A stretch of 21,520 nucleotides of DNA from contig NZ_CP085171.1 of the NCBI RefSeq assembly GCF_022788715.1, positions 1 to 21,520 on the forward strand. The letters run 5' to 3'. Positions 1-6,746 of the stretch are shown in pieces (within the stretch, counting starts at the first letter, position 1; the number at the start of each line of letters is the position of its first letter). Made by a program: the position numbers and the translations under genes. The notes beneath the pieces are model-generated. The model saw only the letters and a program-made list of their open reading frames with translations, did no database searches and was not told where the DNA came from. This DNA is from Sulfitobacter sp. DSM 110093. GTDB lineage: Bacteria > Pseudomonadota > Alphaproteobacteria > Rhodobacterales > Rhodobacteraceae.

Positions 1-1050
1 ATGACGAATGAAAGCGCTGTGCTCCCTGCCCGCTCGCCGCTCCTGCCAGATCGACATCCGCAGCGCGATCTGTTTGTCTGTGACATCTTGGACGCGGTGC
101 CAAAAGCCGACATGGCCTCGATGGAACATCCTGTATTCTCGCTTTCAACCAAGCCAGACATGCGCACCCGCCGCTATGAGCGCGGCGATAACTGGATTCA
201 GATCGCCCCCTCCCGCCAGGGGCTCGCAACCGTGCATGATCGGGACATTCTGATCTACTGCATCAGCCAATGTATCGGCGCGCTTAATGAAGGCCGTAAG
301 GTGAGCCGCCATGTGCGCTTCAAAGCGCATGACTTGCTGGTTGCGACCAACCGTCAAACTTCTGGGCGCGGCTATGACCTCCTACGCGATGCCCTGCGCC
401 GCCTCAAAGGCACCGAGATCGAGACAAGCATCCGCCAAGGGGGCAAAGAACACTTGAGCGCCTTCGGGCTTATCAGCGCCTTTGAGATTGTCCGCGAGAC
501 ACGCGGCGGACGCATGCTCGATGTCGAGATTACGCTTGCTGATTGGGTGTTCGATGCGATCGAGAACAACAATGTTCTAACCCTCAACAGGCAGTATTTC
601 TTCCTGCGAAAGCCTCTTGAGCGTCGCCTCTATGAGATCGCGCGCAAGCATTGCGGGGCGCAACCCGTATGGAAAATCGGCCTTGAGCTCTTGCGCGACA
701 AATGCGGTTCCAGCTCGACGGTGAAGGAATTTCGCCGTTTGCTTGGCAAAATCATCGACGATGATGGCCAGCATGATCACATGCCCGACTATAACTTCTT
801 AATCGAAGAGGACGTTGTGATCGTTCGGCCGAAGAAGGGAACGCATCAGAGCGCCCTACCCTTGCCGCTCTCATCCTTGCGCCTTGCGCCCGACACGTAT
901 GAAGATGCCCGCCGTCTCGCCCCTGGCTGGGACATGCACCACCTTGAGGACGAATGGCGCGCGTGGGTGCTTGAAAAAGCGATCTCCGTCAAAGACCCCG
1001 ACAAGCACTTCCTCGCCTTTTGCAAAAAACGCGGAGCGTATAAGCGCTAA
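1..1050 (+). CDS. repA: Plasmid replication initiator RepA (RPA family)
   Basis: The 349-residue product matches the RepA/RPA initiator family common on alphaproteobacterial plasmids. Visible hallmarks are DRDILIYCIS (about 81-90), FKAHDLL near 107-113, SGRGYDLLRDALRRLKGT (about 121-138), and YFFLRKPLERRLYEIARKHCG (about 201-221) followed by a KCGSSSTVKEFRR stretch. Such proteins bind iterons and open the origin with host DnaA. The first codons (ATGACGAAT) are themselves the 3' part of an iteron completed by the last bases of the window, so RepA binding would cover its own start; this suggests autorepression. GTG at 21512 is an in-frame alternative start. No strong ribosome binding site is visible. 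The next methionines, near residues 38-41, fall inside the conserved region, so they are less likely starts. Confidence 0.93.
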   Translation: MTNESAVLPARSPLLPDRHPQRDLFVCDILDAVPKADMASMEHPVFSLSTKPDMRTRRYERGDNWIQIAPSRQGLATVHDRDILIYCISQCIGALNEGRKVSRHVRFKAHDLLVATNRQTSGRGYDLLRDALRRLKGTEIETSIRQGGKEHLSAFGLISAFEIVRETRGGRMLDVEITLADWVFDAIENNNVLTLNRQYFFLRKPLERRLYEIARKHCGAQPVWKIGLELLRDKCGSSSTVKEFRRLLGKIIDDDGQHDHMPDYNFLIEEDVVIVRPKKGTHQSALPLPLSSLRLAPDTYEDARRLAPGWDMHHLEDEWRAWVLEKAISVKDPDKHFLAFCKKRGAYKR

Positions 1051-1052
1051 GT

Positions 1053-1066
1053 ATGCTTGCATGCAA
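1053..1066. repeat. GCATGC-type palindromic site 1
   Basis: ATGCTTGCATGCAA lies just after the repA stop and contains the 10-base palindrome TTGCATGCAA. The identical 14-mer recurs at 2069-2082 and 20959-20972, all between genes. A related half-site, CATGCTTG, is at 1093-1100. I infer a binding site for a plasmid-coded DNA-binding protein, with the parA partner the best candidate. Confidence 0.7.
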
Positions 1067-1097
1067 TGCGGCTTTGTGGAAAAGCCGCAAACATGCT
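1060..1097. promoter_or_regulatory. Hairpin between repA and parA
   Basis: TGCGGCTTT (1067-1075) and AAAGCCGCA (1082-1090) form a perfect 9-bp stem with a 6-base loop. After short mismatches the stem can extend with GCATG (1060-1064) and CATGC (1093-1097). No T-run follows on either strand, so it is not a canonical intrinsic terminator. It could weaken read-through from repA or serve as a protein-binding cruciform. Confidence 0.5.
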
Positions 1098-1127
1098 TGG
1101 CGCGATTAAGGCAAGCGTGCTAGAATG
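1093..1127 (+). promoter_or_regulatory. Probable parA promoter with inverted-repeat operator
   Basis: A -35-like TTGGCG (1098-1103) is separated by 18 bases from a -10-like TAGAAT (1122-1127). CATGCTTG (1093-1100) and CAAGCGTG (1113-1120) form an inverted repeat with one mismatch that overlaps the -35 and fills the spacer. This arrangement is typical of autorepressed partition operons; binding by the ParA partner is inferred. Confidence 0.45.
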
Positions 1128-1164
1128 AGGAAAAATAACGATTTGGCAGATCGGAGCAGCAGAT

Positions 1165-1818
1165 ATGACCTACATTATTGGGATGGTGTCCCAAAAAGGC
1201 GGGGTTGGCAAATCCACCCTCGCCCGCATGATGGCGCGAGAATTTGTCGCCGGTGGCCTCACCACTAAGATCGCAGACCTCGACACACAACAACAGACTT
1301 GCACCAATTGGGCAGGACGGCGCGCCGAAGGCGGTGTCACTCCAGAGCTTCAGGTGCAGAGCTTTGCGACGGTAAAGACCGCGCTTGCCGAAGCCCCGCG
1401 CTTCGATGCGTTGATCCTCGACGGCAAACCAAACGCTTCGGATCAAACCACTGAGATTGCGCAGGCAGCCGATCTAGTTGTGATTCCAACGGGGCAAACC
1501 GTTGACGATCTGCACCCTGGCGTCGTGCTCGCACATGCGTTGCGTAAGAAAGGGATCTCGCCCGAGAAGATCGCCTTTGCCATGTTTAAGACAACTGGTA
1601 GCGAGCGAGAAAACGCTGCTGCGCGGCAATATCTCAACGACGCGGGCTATTTGGTCCTTGAAGGTGAAGTAGGCGTCTCTACGGCCTATGGCTCAGCCTC
1701 AGACGCAGGCAAAGCGATTACCGAAACCTCATTCCGCACCCTGAACGAGCGCGCCTCTAAGCTAGCGCAAAGCGTGATCGACAGGATGGCAGAGCTTCAA
1801 GAAAGGCAGGTCGCGTAA
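1165..1818 (+). CDS. parA: ParA-family partition ATPase
   Basis: This is a 217-residue ParA/MinD-type P-loop ATPase. The deviant Walker A motif KGGVGKST spans residues 11-18, ADLDTQQQ follows near 38-45, and the Walker B-like strand ends in LILDGKPNASDQTT, where many relatives have a D-x-P-P sequence. It lacks an N-terminal DNA-binding extension, so it belongs to the short ParA class (type Ib-like) usually paired with a small ribbon-helix-helix protein, and one follows here. It would position plasmid copies on the nucleoid before division. The start is set by GGAG at 1153-1156, eight bases upstream of the ATG. The stop overlaps the next start as TAATG, which indicates translational coupling. 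Confidence 0.92.
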   Translation: MTYIIGMVSQKGGVGKSTLARMMAREFVAGGLTTKIADLDTQQQTCTNWAGRRAEGGVTPELQVQSFATVKTALAEAPRFDALILDGKPNASDQTTEIAQAADLVVIPTGQTVDDLHPGVVLAHALRKKGISPEKIAFAMFKTTGSERENAAARQYLNDAGYLVLEGEVGVSTAYGSASDAGKAITETSFRTLNERASKLAQSVIDRMAELQERQVA

Positions 1819-2066
1819 TGGCCACGAATATCGCAAAACTCAAAAGCACCAAAGGCGCACCACCGGCGGCCGATGTCGCGCCTGATGTGATCACCGAAGA
1901 CACACGCAACGAGAAAGAGCCTCTCAAGCCGATTCAAGTTCGCGTGCCTGTCACGGTGTTCGAAGAATTTAGTGAACAAGCCGGCAGGGAGTATGGCTTC
2001 AGCCATGGGGCGAAGAAGAAGCTCTTCCTGAAAATGTGGAAAGCCTACAAGGCGCAAAACATGTAA
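1818..2066 (+). CDS. Small ribbon-helix-helix ParA partner (centromere-binding candidate)
   Basis: This 82-residue protein has a flexible, polar N-terminal half (about 1-36). Its C-terminal half has the strand-helix-helix pattern expected of a ribbon-helix-helix DNA-binding protein: a strand near KPIQVRVPV, then two helices covering FEEFSEQAGREYGF and GAKKKLFLKMWKAYK. Size, gene order and the TAATG overlap with parA are as for ParG-like or CopG-like partners of short ParA proteins, which bind the centromere and repress the operon. I see no match to a classical ParB with a ParB/Srx domain. The palindrome TTGCATGCAA follows the stop codon directly and also lies upstream of parA, so it is the obvious candidate target. 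The assignment rests on fold pattern and context. Confidence 0.7.
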   Translation: MATNIAKLKSTKGAPPAADVAPDVITEDTRNEKEPLKPIQVRVPVTVFEEFSEQAGREYGFSHGAKKKLFLKMWKAYKAQNM

Positions 2067-2068
2067 TC

Positions 2069-2082
2069 ATGCTTGCATGCAA
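2069..2082. repeat. GCATGC-type palindromic site 2
   Basis: This is the second identical copy of ATGCTTGCATGCAA, starting two bases after the stop of the parA partner gene. It lies about 30 bases upstream of the DUF262 start, in an AT-rich leader (2083-2100 is nearly all A and T), where a bound protein could influence DUF262 transcription. Confidence 0.65.
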
Positions 2083-2113
2083 TTATTTTTATTTTCTTTA
2101 AGGTACGATTGGC

Positions 2114-3766
2114 ATGGAATTACCCCAACCAACTCACAAGAATTACACCACACTAATTAGCAACATCGAGAACGGCGAGATCAAAATCCCTCAATTTCAG
2201 AGGGATTTTGTGTGGACTCTTCAACGTTCTGCAGAACTACTCGATAGTGTGGTCAAAGGGTATCCAATCGGCACCTTCATCTTCTGGCTAACACGGGAGC
2301 GCCTGCGCAGTGTGAAGGAGCTCGGCAACGCCAAGCTGCCCCCAGCCAAGAAAGGAGAGACAGTCTCCTTCGTACTGGATGGGCAGCAAAGGCTTACAAG
2401 CCTTTTCGCAGCAATGAAGGGGTTGAAGATTGTGCGCGAAAGCGGACAACAAACGGATTTTTCTGAAATCTACATCGACCTTAATGCCGGTGAGTCGGAT
2501 ACAATCGTTACGATTGACATAACTGAGCTGCCGGAAAACACGTTCATTCGCCTCACCGATCTTCTCTATGGGAGCTTGACGACGCTTGCAGCCTTTCCTC
2601 AAGAACACCACGCTAAGCTTGATGAGTACAAGCGCCGGATCGAAGCCTATGATTTCTCAATCATTGAAGTGCGGAATGTCCCAATCGACGTGGCAACCGA
2701 GATTTTCACGCGGATAAATGTCGGTGGGAAGCCCCTGACAGTATTCGAGATCATGGTGGCCAAGACCTATGATGAAAAGCAGGGCTTCGATCTTTCAGAG
2801 AAATACTCGGAGCTGATCGAACGTCTTGCTCCTATCGACTACGAAACAATCTCAGATCAAACGATCCTTCAGCTCATAGCCCTGATCATGAAAAAGGATT
2901 GCAAGCGACAGACGATCTTGAAGCTTGAGAAGGATGCTTTCATCAAGGCCTGGCCAGCTGCCATTGATAGCGTCGAGAAGGCGATTGAATATTTCCGCAA
3001 TGTCATGCGGATTCCTGTGTCTCAAATGTTGCCGTATCTGACCTTGATCGTGCCCTTCGCCTACTTCTTCTATCACAACGGCAACAAAAAACCGTCCCCT
3101 GATCAGAAGGCCGAACTCGAAGATTTCTTCTGGCGTTGTTCTCTCGGTGGTCGCTATTCGTCGTCCGTCGAGAGCAAACTTGCACAGGACGTCCATCGCA
3201 TTGAGTTTATCGTGAACGGGAGATCACCGGAATACGATTGGGGTATCGACATTTCCCCCGAATTTTTGGTGGAGAATGGTTGGTTCAACGCAGGTCGAAG
3301 CTTCACCAAAGCGATCTTATGCATCATGGCTTACCAACAACCTTTGTCATTTAATGACAATGGGATCGTCAATATCAGCAACTACTGGCTGAAGCAGGCC
3401 AACAGTAAGAACTATCATCATTTTTTCCCCCGCGCTTTTCTTAGAAGGGCAGGGGTTTCTGAAGCCGAGGCCAACAACATCGTCAACATCACTATCGTAG
3501 ATGACTACCTGAACAAGCGGGATATAGGTGCAAAGGCGCCCTCCAAATACATGAAGAAGTTTCAGGATAGTAACGCAGATATATCGAGCACGATGAAAAC
3601 TCATCTGATCGGAGACTTAGATGAATTCGGTATCTTGGACGATGATTATGCAACCTTCACTCGTAAGAGAGCGAAAGCGATTAGTAAGCAGCTTAAAAAG
3701 CGCATTATACAGCGTCGCGCCGATGATTTTGGGCAAGCCCATAACATGTATGACGCCGCCGAATAA
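2114..3766 (+). CDS. DUF262/HNH protein, GmrSD-like Type IV restriction enzyme candidate
   Basis: The 550-residue protein has the DUF262 (ParB-like NTPase) signature: IPQFQRDFVW at 25-34, PIGTFIFW at 51-58, VLDGQQRLTS at 87-96 and IFTRINVGGKPLT at 197-209. The C-terminal part carries an HNH-type nuclease pattern like DUF1524: HHFFPRAFL from 435, NNIVNITIVDD at 454-464 and N467-K468. This S-plus-D fusion is the architecture of GmrSD/BrxU-type enzymes, which cleave modified phage DNA using nucleotide hydrolysis. The target modification here is unknown. A start context TAAGG at 2099-2103 precedes the ATG by 10 bases. Sampled lines are lower in GC than the backbone genes, which fits separate acquisition. 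It lies between two GCATGC-type sites. Confidence 0.85.
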   Translation: MELPQPTHKNYTTLISNIENGEIKIPQFQRDFVWTLQRSAELLDSVVKGYPIGTFIFWLTRERLRSVKELGNAKLPPAKKGETVSFVLDGQQRLTSLFAAMKGLKIVRESGQQTDFSEIYIDLNAGESDTIVTIDITELPENTFIRLTDLLYGSLTTLAAFPQEHHAKLDEYKRRIEAYDFSIIEVRNVPIDVATEIFTRINVGGKPLTVFEIMVAKTYDEKQGFDLSEKYSELIERLAPIDYETISDQTILQLIALIMKKDCKRQTILKLEKDAFIKAWPAAIDSVEKAIEYFRNVMRIPVSQMLPYLTLIVPFAYFFYHNGNKKPSPDQKAELEDFFWRCSLGGRYSSSVESKLAQDVHRIEFIVNGRSPEYDWGIDISPEFLVENGWFNAGRSFTKAILCIMAYQQPLSFNDNGIVNISNYWLKQANSKNYHHFFPRAFLRRAGVSEAEANNIVNITIVDDYLNKRDIGAKAPSKYMKKFQDSNADISSTMKTHLIGDLDEFGILDDDYATFTRKRAKAISKQLKKRIIQRRADDFGQAHNMYDAAE

Positions 3767-3775
3767 CATGCATGC

Positions 3776-3790
3776 ATGAATGCAAGCATG
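3776..3790. repeat. GCATGC-type site 3 (partial), overlapping a start codon
   Basis: ATGCAAGCATG (3780-3790) is the reverse complement of an 11-base part of the repeated site, preceded by CATGCATGCATG (3768-3779). The start codon of the following gene is inside it, so a bound protein could block that gene directly. Confidence 0.5.
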
Positions 3791-4321
3791 TCTATCATAA
3801 CGCTTCACTCGCCGTCTGATGTCCACGATGCGCTACAAAGTATCCGGCAAAGCGCCATACGTGCGCAAAAGGCGCTCGCAGCACTTCCGCGCTCGCCCCT
3901 CGAAGCGATGGAAGCCCTAAAGTTTGAGCCAATGGGGTCGCACCCCTTGGAAGACCGGCCGTTGAATATCATTGAGCAAGTGAACCAGACATTCACGTAT
4001 CTTGCTGCGGTGAAGGCAGCTGGTCTGTTAATGCAATGGCATCCAGAAGCGGAAGGGTTCAGGCTAGCACCTGGAGCGCACGCGCCAAAAGGGACGCTTG
4101 ATGTGGAAAGCCTCGTGCCCGGGATTGTCGGTGCCGAGACGTTTGCTGCCGTGCGCCCCGAGAACAATCGCAAGCTCGCCAATGATTTGGCAAAATTGGT
4201 TAACCGCGCTGAGCACCATCGCTACGTATTTTTTATATCACCCGTGTTTCCCAGAACGGAACGTTTGCCAGGAAAAGAGAGGGACGGTGTGAAGGTCTAT
4301 TCAATAGCACTAGGTGTGTAA
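3776..4321 (+). CDS. Unrecognised 181-aa protein, possibly PD-(D/E)XK-like, paired with the DUF262 gene
   Basis: I do not recognise this family with confidence. The protein is soluble, with a helical N-terminal part (about 12-85). Its C-terminal core contains GTLDVES (106-112), GAETFAAV (119-126), PENNRKLANDLAKL (128-141) and a strand HRYVFFISPVF (148-158). The spacing of D109, E111, E121 and K133 resembles a PD-(D/E)XK nuclease core, but this is a pattern guess. The gene starts only 9 bases after the DUF262 stop, has no clear ribosome binding site and would suit re-initiation; ATG at 3788 is an alternative start. Its start lies in a GCATGC-type site and its stop in another palindrome, so it is bracketed by them. 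Its function may be linked to the DUF262 enzyme. Confidence 0.65.
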   Translation: MNASMSIITLHSPSDVHDALQSIRQSAIRAQKALAALPRSPLEAMEALKFEPMGSHPLEDRPLNIIEQVNQTFTYLAAVKAAGLLMQWHPEAEGFRLAPGAHAPKGTLDVESLVPGIVGAETFAAVRPENNRKLANDLAKLVNRAEHHRYVFFISPVFPRTERLPGKERDGVKVYSIALGV

Positions 4322-4348
4322 TGCATGCAAAGCGTCTTTCATGCATTA
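4319..4348. promoter_or_regulatory. Inverted repeat at the end of the 181-aa gene
   Basis: TAATGCATG (4319-4327) and CATGCATTA (4340-4348) are perfect 9-base arms. Inside them AAAG and CTTT can pair around a CGT loop, with one bulged C, giving a 13-bp stem. The left arm contains the stop codon and TGCATGCAA, so it doubles as a fourth GCATGC-type half-site. No T-run follows, but it sits where two converging operons meet and may act as a terminator. Positions 4349-4411 hold nothing else I can support. Confidence 0.5.
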
Positions 4349-4411
4349 ATGTATACTCTGGAGTTTGCGGCTTCTGACTAATTACGCGCGCAAGCAACAT
4401 TGTCAGCACAG

Positions 4412-4783
4412 TTAGAACTGAGGACCACGCTGCATTGCTGCCTCCAACGGGTTTTGTACATGCCATTCAACTGCCCCATCATCATCCTCAAAAGCGCTGT
4501 ATAAAACATCCACTGACTGAAAAGGCGGGGAGGCAGGCAATCCAGCCACTGTCACGGCGCGGACCAGAGAATGGGAAAGTGTCTTTGCGCGCGCAACGGG
4601 ATGTTTTTCTGGATCGGCAATATCAGCCAACAGGCGAGAGTCTGCAGTGACACCATAGCATGTGGCATGAGCCAGCCAGGCAGCGGCATTTCCTGTCACC
4701 AAACGATCGAGAGGAGAAGCTGATGTGTCAGCTGCAAAGCTGCGTAGCCGAAGAAAAGCTGAGAGGGCGTGATCATGAGACAT
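4412..4783 (-). CDS. Unrecognised last gene of the mobilization operon
   Basis: A 123-residue soluble protein with no motif I recognise. It is alanine-rich and helical (GNAAAWLAHATCYGV, then a region ending in VRAVTVAGLP), with an acidic patch EDDDG near the C-terminus. I chose ATG at 4783 because GAGG at 4793-4790 (minus-strand reading) lies six bases upstream. The longer form would begin at GTG 4795, which overlaps the previous stop and carries that GAGG inside its first codons. It is the fifth and last gene of the leftward mob operon, and its position suggests an accessory transfer or maintenance role, which is only inferred. Confidence 0.6.
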   Translation of the reverse strand: MSHDHALSAFLRLRSFAADTSASPLDRLVTGNAAAWLAHATCYGVTADSRLLADIADPEKHPVARAKTLSHSLVRAVTVAGLPASPPFQSVDVLYSAFEDDDGAVEWHVQNPLEAAMQRGPQF

Positions 4784-4791
4784 TTTCGACC

Positions 4792-5193
4792 TCACAACAC
4801 GCGCAGAGCGGCAAAAACACCGACAAAACCACCAGACACACCCGCAATGAAGCAGGATGCCGTGAAAGCCACCGCAACGCGGCGGCCCATTTGCGTCATG
4901 TACCTGATTTCGTCGATCAAAGGCGCTGTCGCCGCTGACACGCGACCCACATGCGTGTTCAAATCGGCATTGAGATGGACTGTGACACCTTTGTCGATTT
5001 GGGCCTTCAGCGCCTGTAGGATGCGCTTGATAGCTTTATCTTGCTCTTCAATGCGCTTCGTCGCACCGCCCATGGCCTCAACGATTTTTACCAACACATC
5101 GTGTTGATCATGCGCGTTGTGCAAAAAGCGCCGAAGGTCGTGCAGGAGCATCTCGTTCGGTTCTGCTGGTGGGGCTTCGTCGGGCTGGGTCAT
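4792..5193 (-). CDS. Membrane-anchored mobilization accessory protein
   Basis: This 133-residue protein has a hydrophilic, helix-forming N-terminal part with a long amphipathic stretch (roughly HDLRRFLHNAHDQHD through RILQALKAQID), suggestive of a coiled coil. One C-terminal hydrophobic segment (VAVAFTASCFIAGVSGGFVG, then VFAALRVL) looks like a tail anchor. ATG at 5193 is preferred: GGAG (5207-5204 on the minus strand) is ten bases upstream, while GTG at 5202 would be only one base from it. The gene lies 16 bases after the relaxase stop. Small membrane proteins occur beside relaxases in other mobilizable plasmids (MbeB/MbeD-like), where they are thought to help contact the transfer apparatus. 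I see the topology but no sequence identity with those. Confidence 0.65.
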   Translation of the reverse strand: MTQPDEAPPAEPNEMLLHDLRRFLHNAHDQHDVLVKIVEAMGGATKRIEEQDKAIKRILQALKAQIDKGVTVHLNADLNTHVGRVSAATAPLIDEIRYMTQMGRRVAVAFTASCFIAGVSGGFVGVFAALRVL

Positions 5194-5209
5194 GGCGTTC
5201 ACTCTCCGT

Positions 5210-6163
5210 TTAACGCATTCGTGGAAGTCGGTTTAGGGGCGAAGGGGCGTTGCGCGTCAAACGACGCCGATGCCTGGGACGTGAGGTCAAAACGGACTTT
5301 TTACGGTTAGCGGCGGCCACGCCACCCAACGCATACGCTAGGTCTCCGATAAGCTGTTGCATCGCTCGATTGGCAGTCTTCGCACCCCTATTAATTTTCT
5401 CTTGCTTGAATGCAGTTGGCGCTATTTGGGACGAAGGAGACAGCCTTCCATTCAGCTTTGCCAACGTGACGCGTCGATCAATTTTCCCGGCAGCGATCTT
5501 TTCGCCATTGGGACCACACAACAGCGCGCCGGCTTTTTGGCCAGACCGCCGCTTGATCTCTATCTTCCAGCCCTCAGTTTCCAGCCCTGCGTGGAGGTCA
5601 CGCCAGGTACGTGCCTCGAGCAGAAGATCACGTACTGTGGCTGGCACGTGCGTTTGACGCGAGTCCATGCGCTTTGCATGTCCAGACATGCGAAACCCAT
5701 CTGGACTTGGCGCATGGCGGCCCAACACAGGGGCCCATCCGCGATCACCCTCAATCTTGCGGAGAACCGCTTCTAGCTTTGCGTAACTGTGCGCGTCATG
5801 AGTGGTACGCCCATCTGCGCCGACACGATTGACCGCGATGTGCATATGCGTGTGAGCTTTATCTTGGTGCCGAACGACAATCGCTTGGTGATGCTCAAGT
5901 CCAAGACTCTTCAGGGCCTCAACAGCATCTGCGCGCATCTGCGCCTCAGTGGGTTTTTCATCTGGTCCGTAAGAGAGGCTGCAATGGAAAACCGGTTTCC
6001 GGACACGTTTGCTCAAGGCAGCTCCCAGTGCCATTTCACCAGCGACTTCTACTGGGTTACCCGAAGACAGGTTATGCAGATCGAGGACTTCCCCCCGATC
6101 ATCCCGCATCAGATAGCCAATCAATCCATGAAAATTCGACCCCTTTGTAATCTTCCCGATCAT
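5210..6163 (-). CDS. mobA: Relaxase / mobilization nuclease (MOBP-like)
   Basis: The 317-residue protein has the relaxase core in its first 130 residues: a candidate catalytic tyrosine Y17 in IGYLMRDD, a conserved strand PVFHCSLSYGPDEKPT (57-72), and the metal-binding histidine motif HQDKAHTHMHIAVNRV with H104, H106 and H108. These features fit relaxase/VirD2-type proteins that nick one strand at oriT and stay attached to it. The C-terminal part, from about 190, is basic (many K/R, ending in RPRHRRRLTR) and probably non-catalytic. It lacks the primase or helicase fusion seen in larger relaxases. Its ATG overlaps the stop of the 42-residue gene as ATGA. No coupling protein or type IV secretion genes are present, so the plasmid would be mobilizable rather than self-transmissible. 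Confidence 0.92.
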   Translation of the reverse strand: MIGKITKGSNFHGLIGYLMRDDRGEVLDLHNLSSGNPVEVAGEMALGAALSKRVRKPVFHCSLSYGPDEKPTEAQMRADAVEALKSLGLEHHQAIVVRHQDKAHTHMHIAVNRVGADGRTTHDAHSYAKLEAVLRKIEGDRGWAPVLGRHAPSPDGFRMSGHAKRMDSRQTHVPATVRDLLLEARTWRDLHAGLETEGWKIEIKRRSGQKAGALLCGPNGEKIAAGKIDRRVTLAKLNGRLSPSSQIAPTAFKQEKINRGAKTANRAMQQLIGDLAYALGGVAAANRKKSVLTSRPRHRRRLTRNAPSPLNRLPRMR

Positions 6164-6288
6164 TTCCGCTGCCTATTCTTTCGAGTGGACATGGCGATCA
6201 CCGCCCGAAATACCATGCGACTGAAGAAGAATACGAAAGCAGCTGACGCAAGCGCGACAGCACGCACAACTTTAACATCCCGCGTCAT
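6160..6288 (-). CDS. 42-aa single-helix membrane peptide between mobC and the relaxase
   Basis: This small frame is coupled at both ends. Its ATG (6288-6286) overlaps the mobC stop as ATGA, and its TGA (6162-6160) overlaps the relaxase ATG as ATGA. The product begins MTRDVKVVRAVALASAAFVF, continues with FFSRMVFRAVIAM and ends in a basic tail STRKNRQRK. That is one hydrophobic membrane-spanning stretch with a positively charged end. Double overlap inside an operon is strong evidence for translation. I do not recognise the peptide. A role at the membrane during transfer, or simply in translational coupling of the relaxase, is inferred. Confidence 0.65.
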   Translation of the reverse strand: MTRDVKVVRAVALASAAFVFFFSRMVFRAVIAMSTRKNRQRK

Positions 6289-6605
6289 ACTTCAACCGCT
6301 TTCTCTATGACCTTCACCTGCTCGTGGACCCTCTTGAGCACACCACCCAAAGCCTTCATTTGATCTGCCGTTAGAAACCCAGTCCTGTTGCTTACACGAG
6401 CGAGCTGATTGAGATTACTGCCGGTCCGATTGAGCGCAGCGATCGCCTCCAACTCAATTTTTGTCCGTCGCTTGGGTAACGGAAATCCGAGGACAGCTGC
6501 GCGAACAACACCAGCCATAGACACGCCATATGCGTCCGACCGCGCGGCCAACGCAGCATATTCCGTATCTGATAATGTGATTTTTAGTTGTTTTGTGCGT
6601 CGCAT
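6285..6605 (-). CDS. mobC: MobC-family relaxosome accessory protein
   Basis: The 106-residue form begins MRRTKQLKITLSDTEYAALA, a ribbon-helix-helix start typical of MobC. It contains the family hallmark ALNRTGSNLNQLARVSN (about 55-71 in this form). MobC proteins bind near oriT, help the relaxase melt and nick DNA, and often repress the mob promoter. ATG at 6605 has GGGA six bases upstream. A longer form from ATG 6662 would add 19 residues encoded by the right arm of an inverted repeat; it is less likely but possible. It is the first gene of a five-gene leftward operon and ends with an ATGA overlap onto the small membrane peptide. Confidence 0.88.
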   Translation of the reverse strand: MRRTKQLKITLSDTEYAALAARSDAYGVSMAGVVRAAVLGFPLPKRRTKIELEAIAALNRTGSNLNQLARVSNRTGFLTADQMKALGGVLKRVHEQVKVIEKAVEV

Positions 6606-6631
6606 ATTTTTTCCCGGAGCCCTTAGGCGAC

Positions 6632-6660
6632 GCTTTTGACCTCGCTTTGAGGTCAAAAGC
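6632..6660. other. 12-bp inverted repeat upstream of mobC, oriT candidate
   Basis: GCTTTTGACCTC (6632-6643) and GAGGTCAAAAGC (6649-6660) are perfect arms around a 5-base loop. On the minus strand the repeat is followed by GTCGCCTAAGGGCTC. Many small mobilizable plasmids have an inverted repeat followed a few bases later by the nick site, usually next to mobC, so this is the best oriT candidate. The nick position cannot be called by eye, and no T-run supports a terminator. Confidence 0.5.
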
Positions 6661-6684
6661 ATTGCTTGCTAAATCTCTAACACT

Positions 6685-6713
6685 AATATAGTTATTACCG
6701 TAATATCTTACAA
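6685..6713 (-). promoter_or_regulatory. Mob operon promoter with internal operator
   Basis: On the minus strand, TTGTAA (6713-6708) is 17 bases from TATATT (6690-6685), a good sigma-70 pair. The spacer holds the palindrome TATTACCGTAATA (6693-6705, plus-strand reading), placed exactly where a repressor would block RNA polymerase. MobC or a similar small DNA-binding protein is the expected regulator. Confidence 0.6.
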
Positions 6714-6746
6714 TGATTTCTTTTGCCGCTTTTAGTCTCTCTGTCT

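Noticed and set aside
4361..4366. GTATACT near 4350-4366 considered as a -10 element of a rightward gene
   Set aside because: No rightward gene follows; the region downstream is the convergent mob operon and no matching -35 was found.
6693..6705. TATTACCGTAATA considered as a rolling-circle nick site like the nonanucleotide of CRESS viruses
   Set aside because: It does not match TAATATTAC, there is no HUH replication protein, and its place between -35 and -10 fits an operator.
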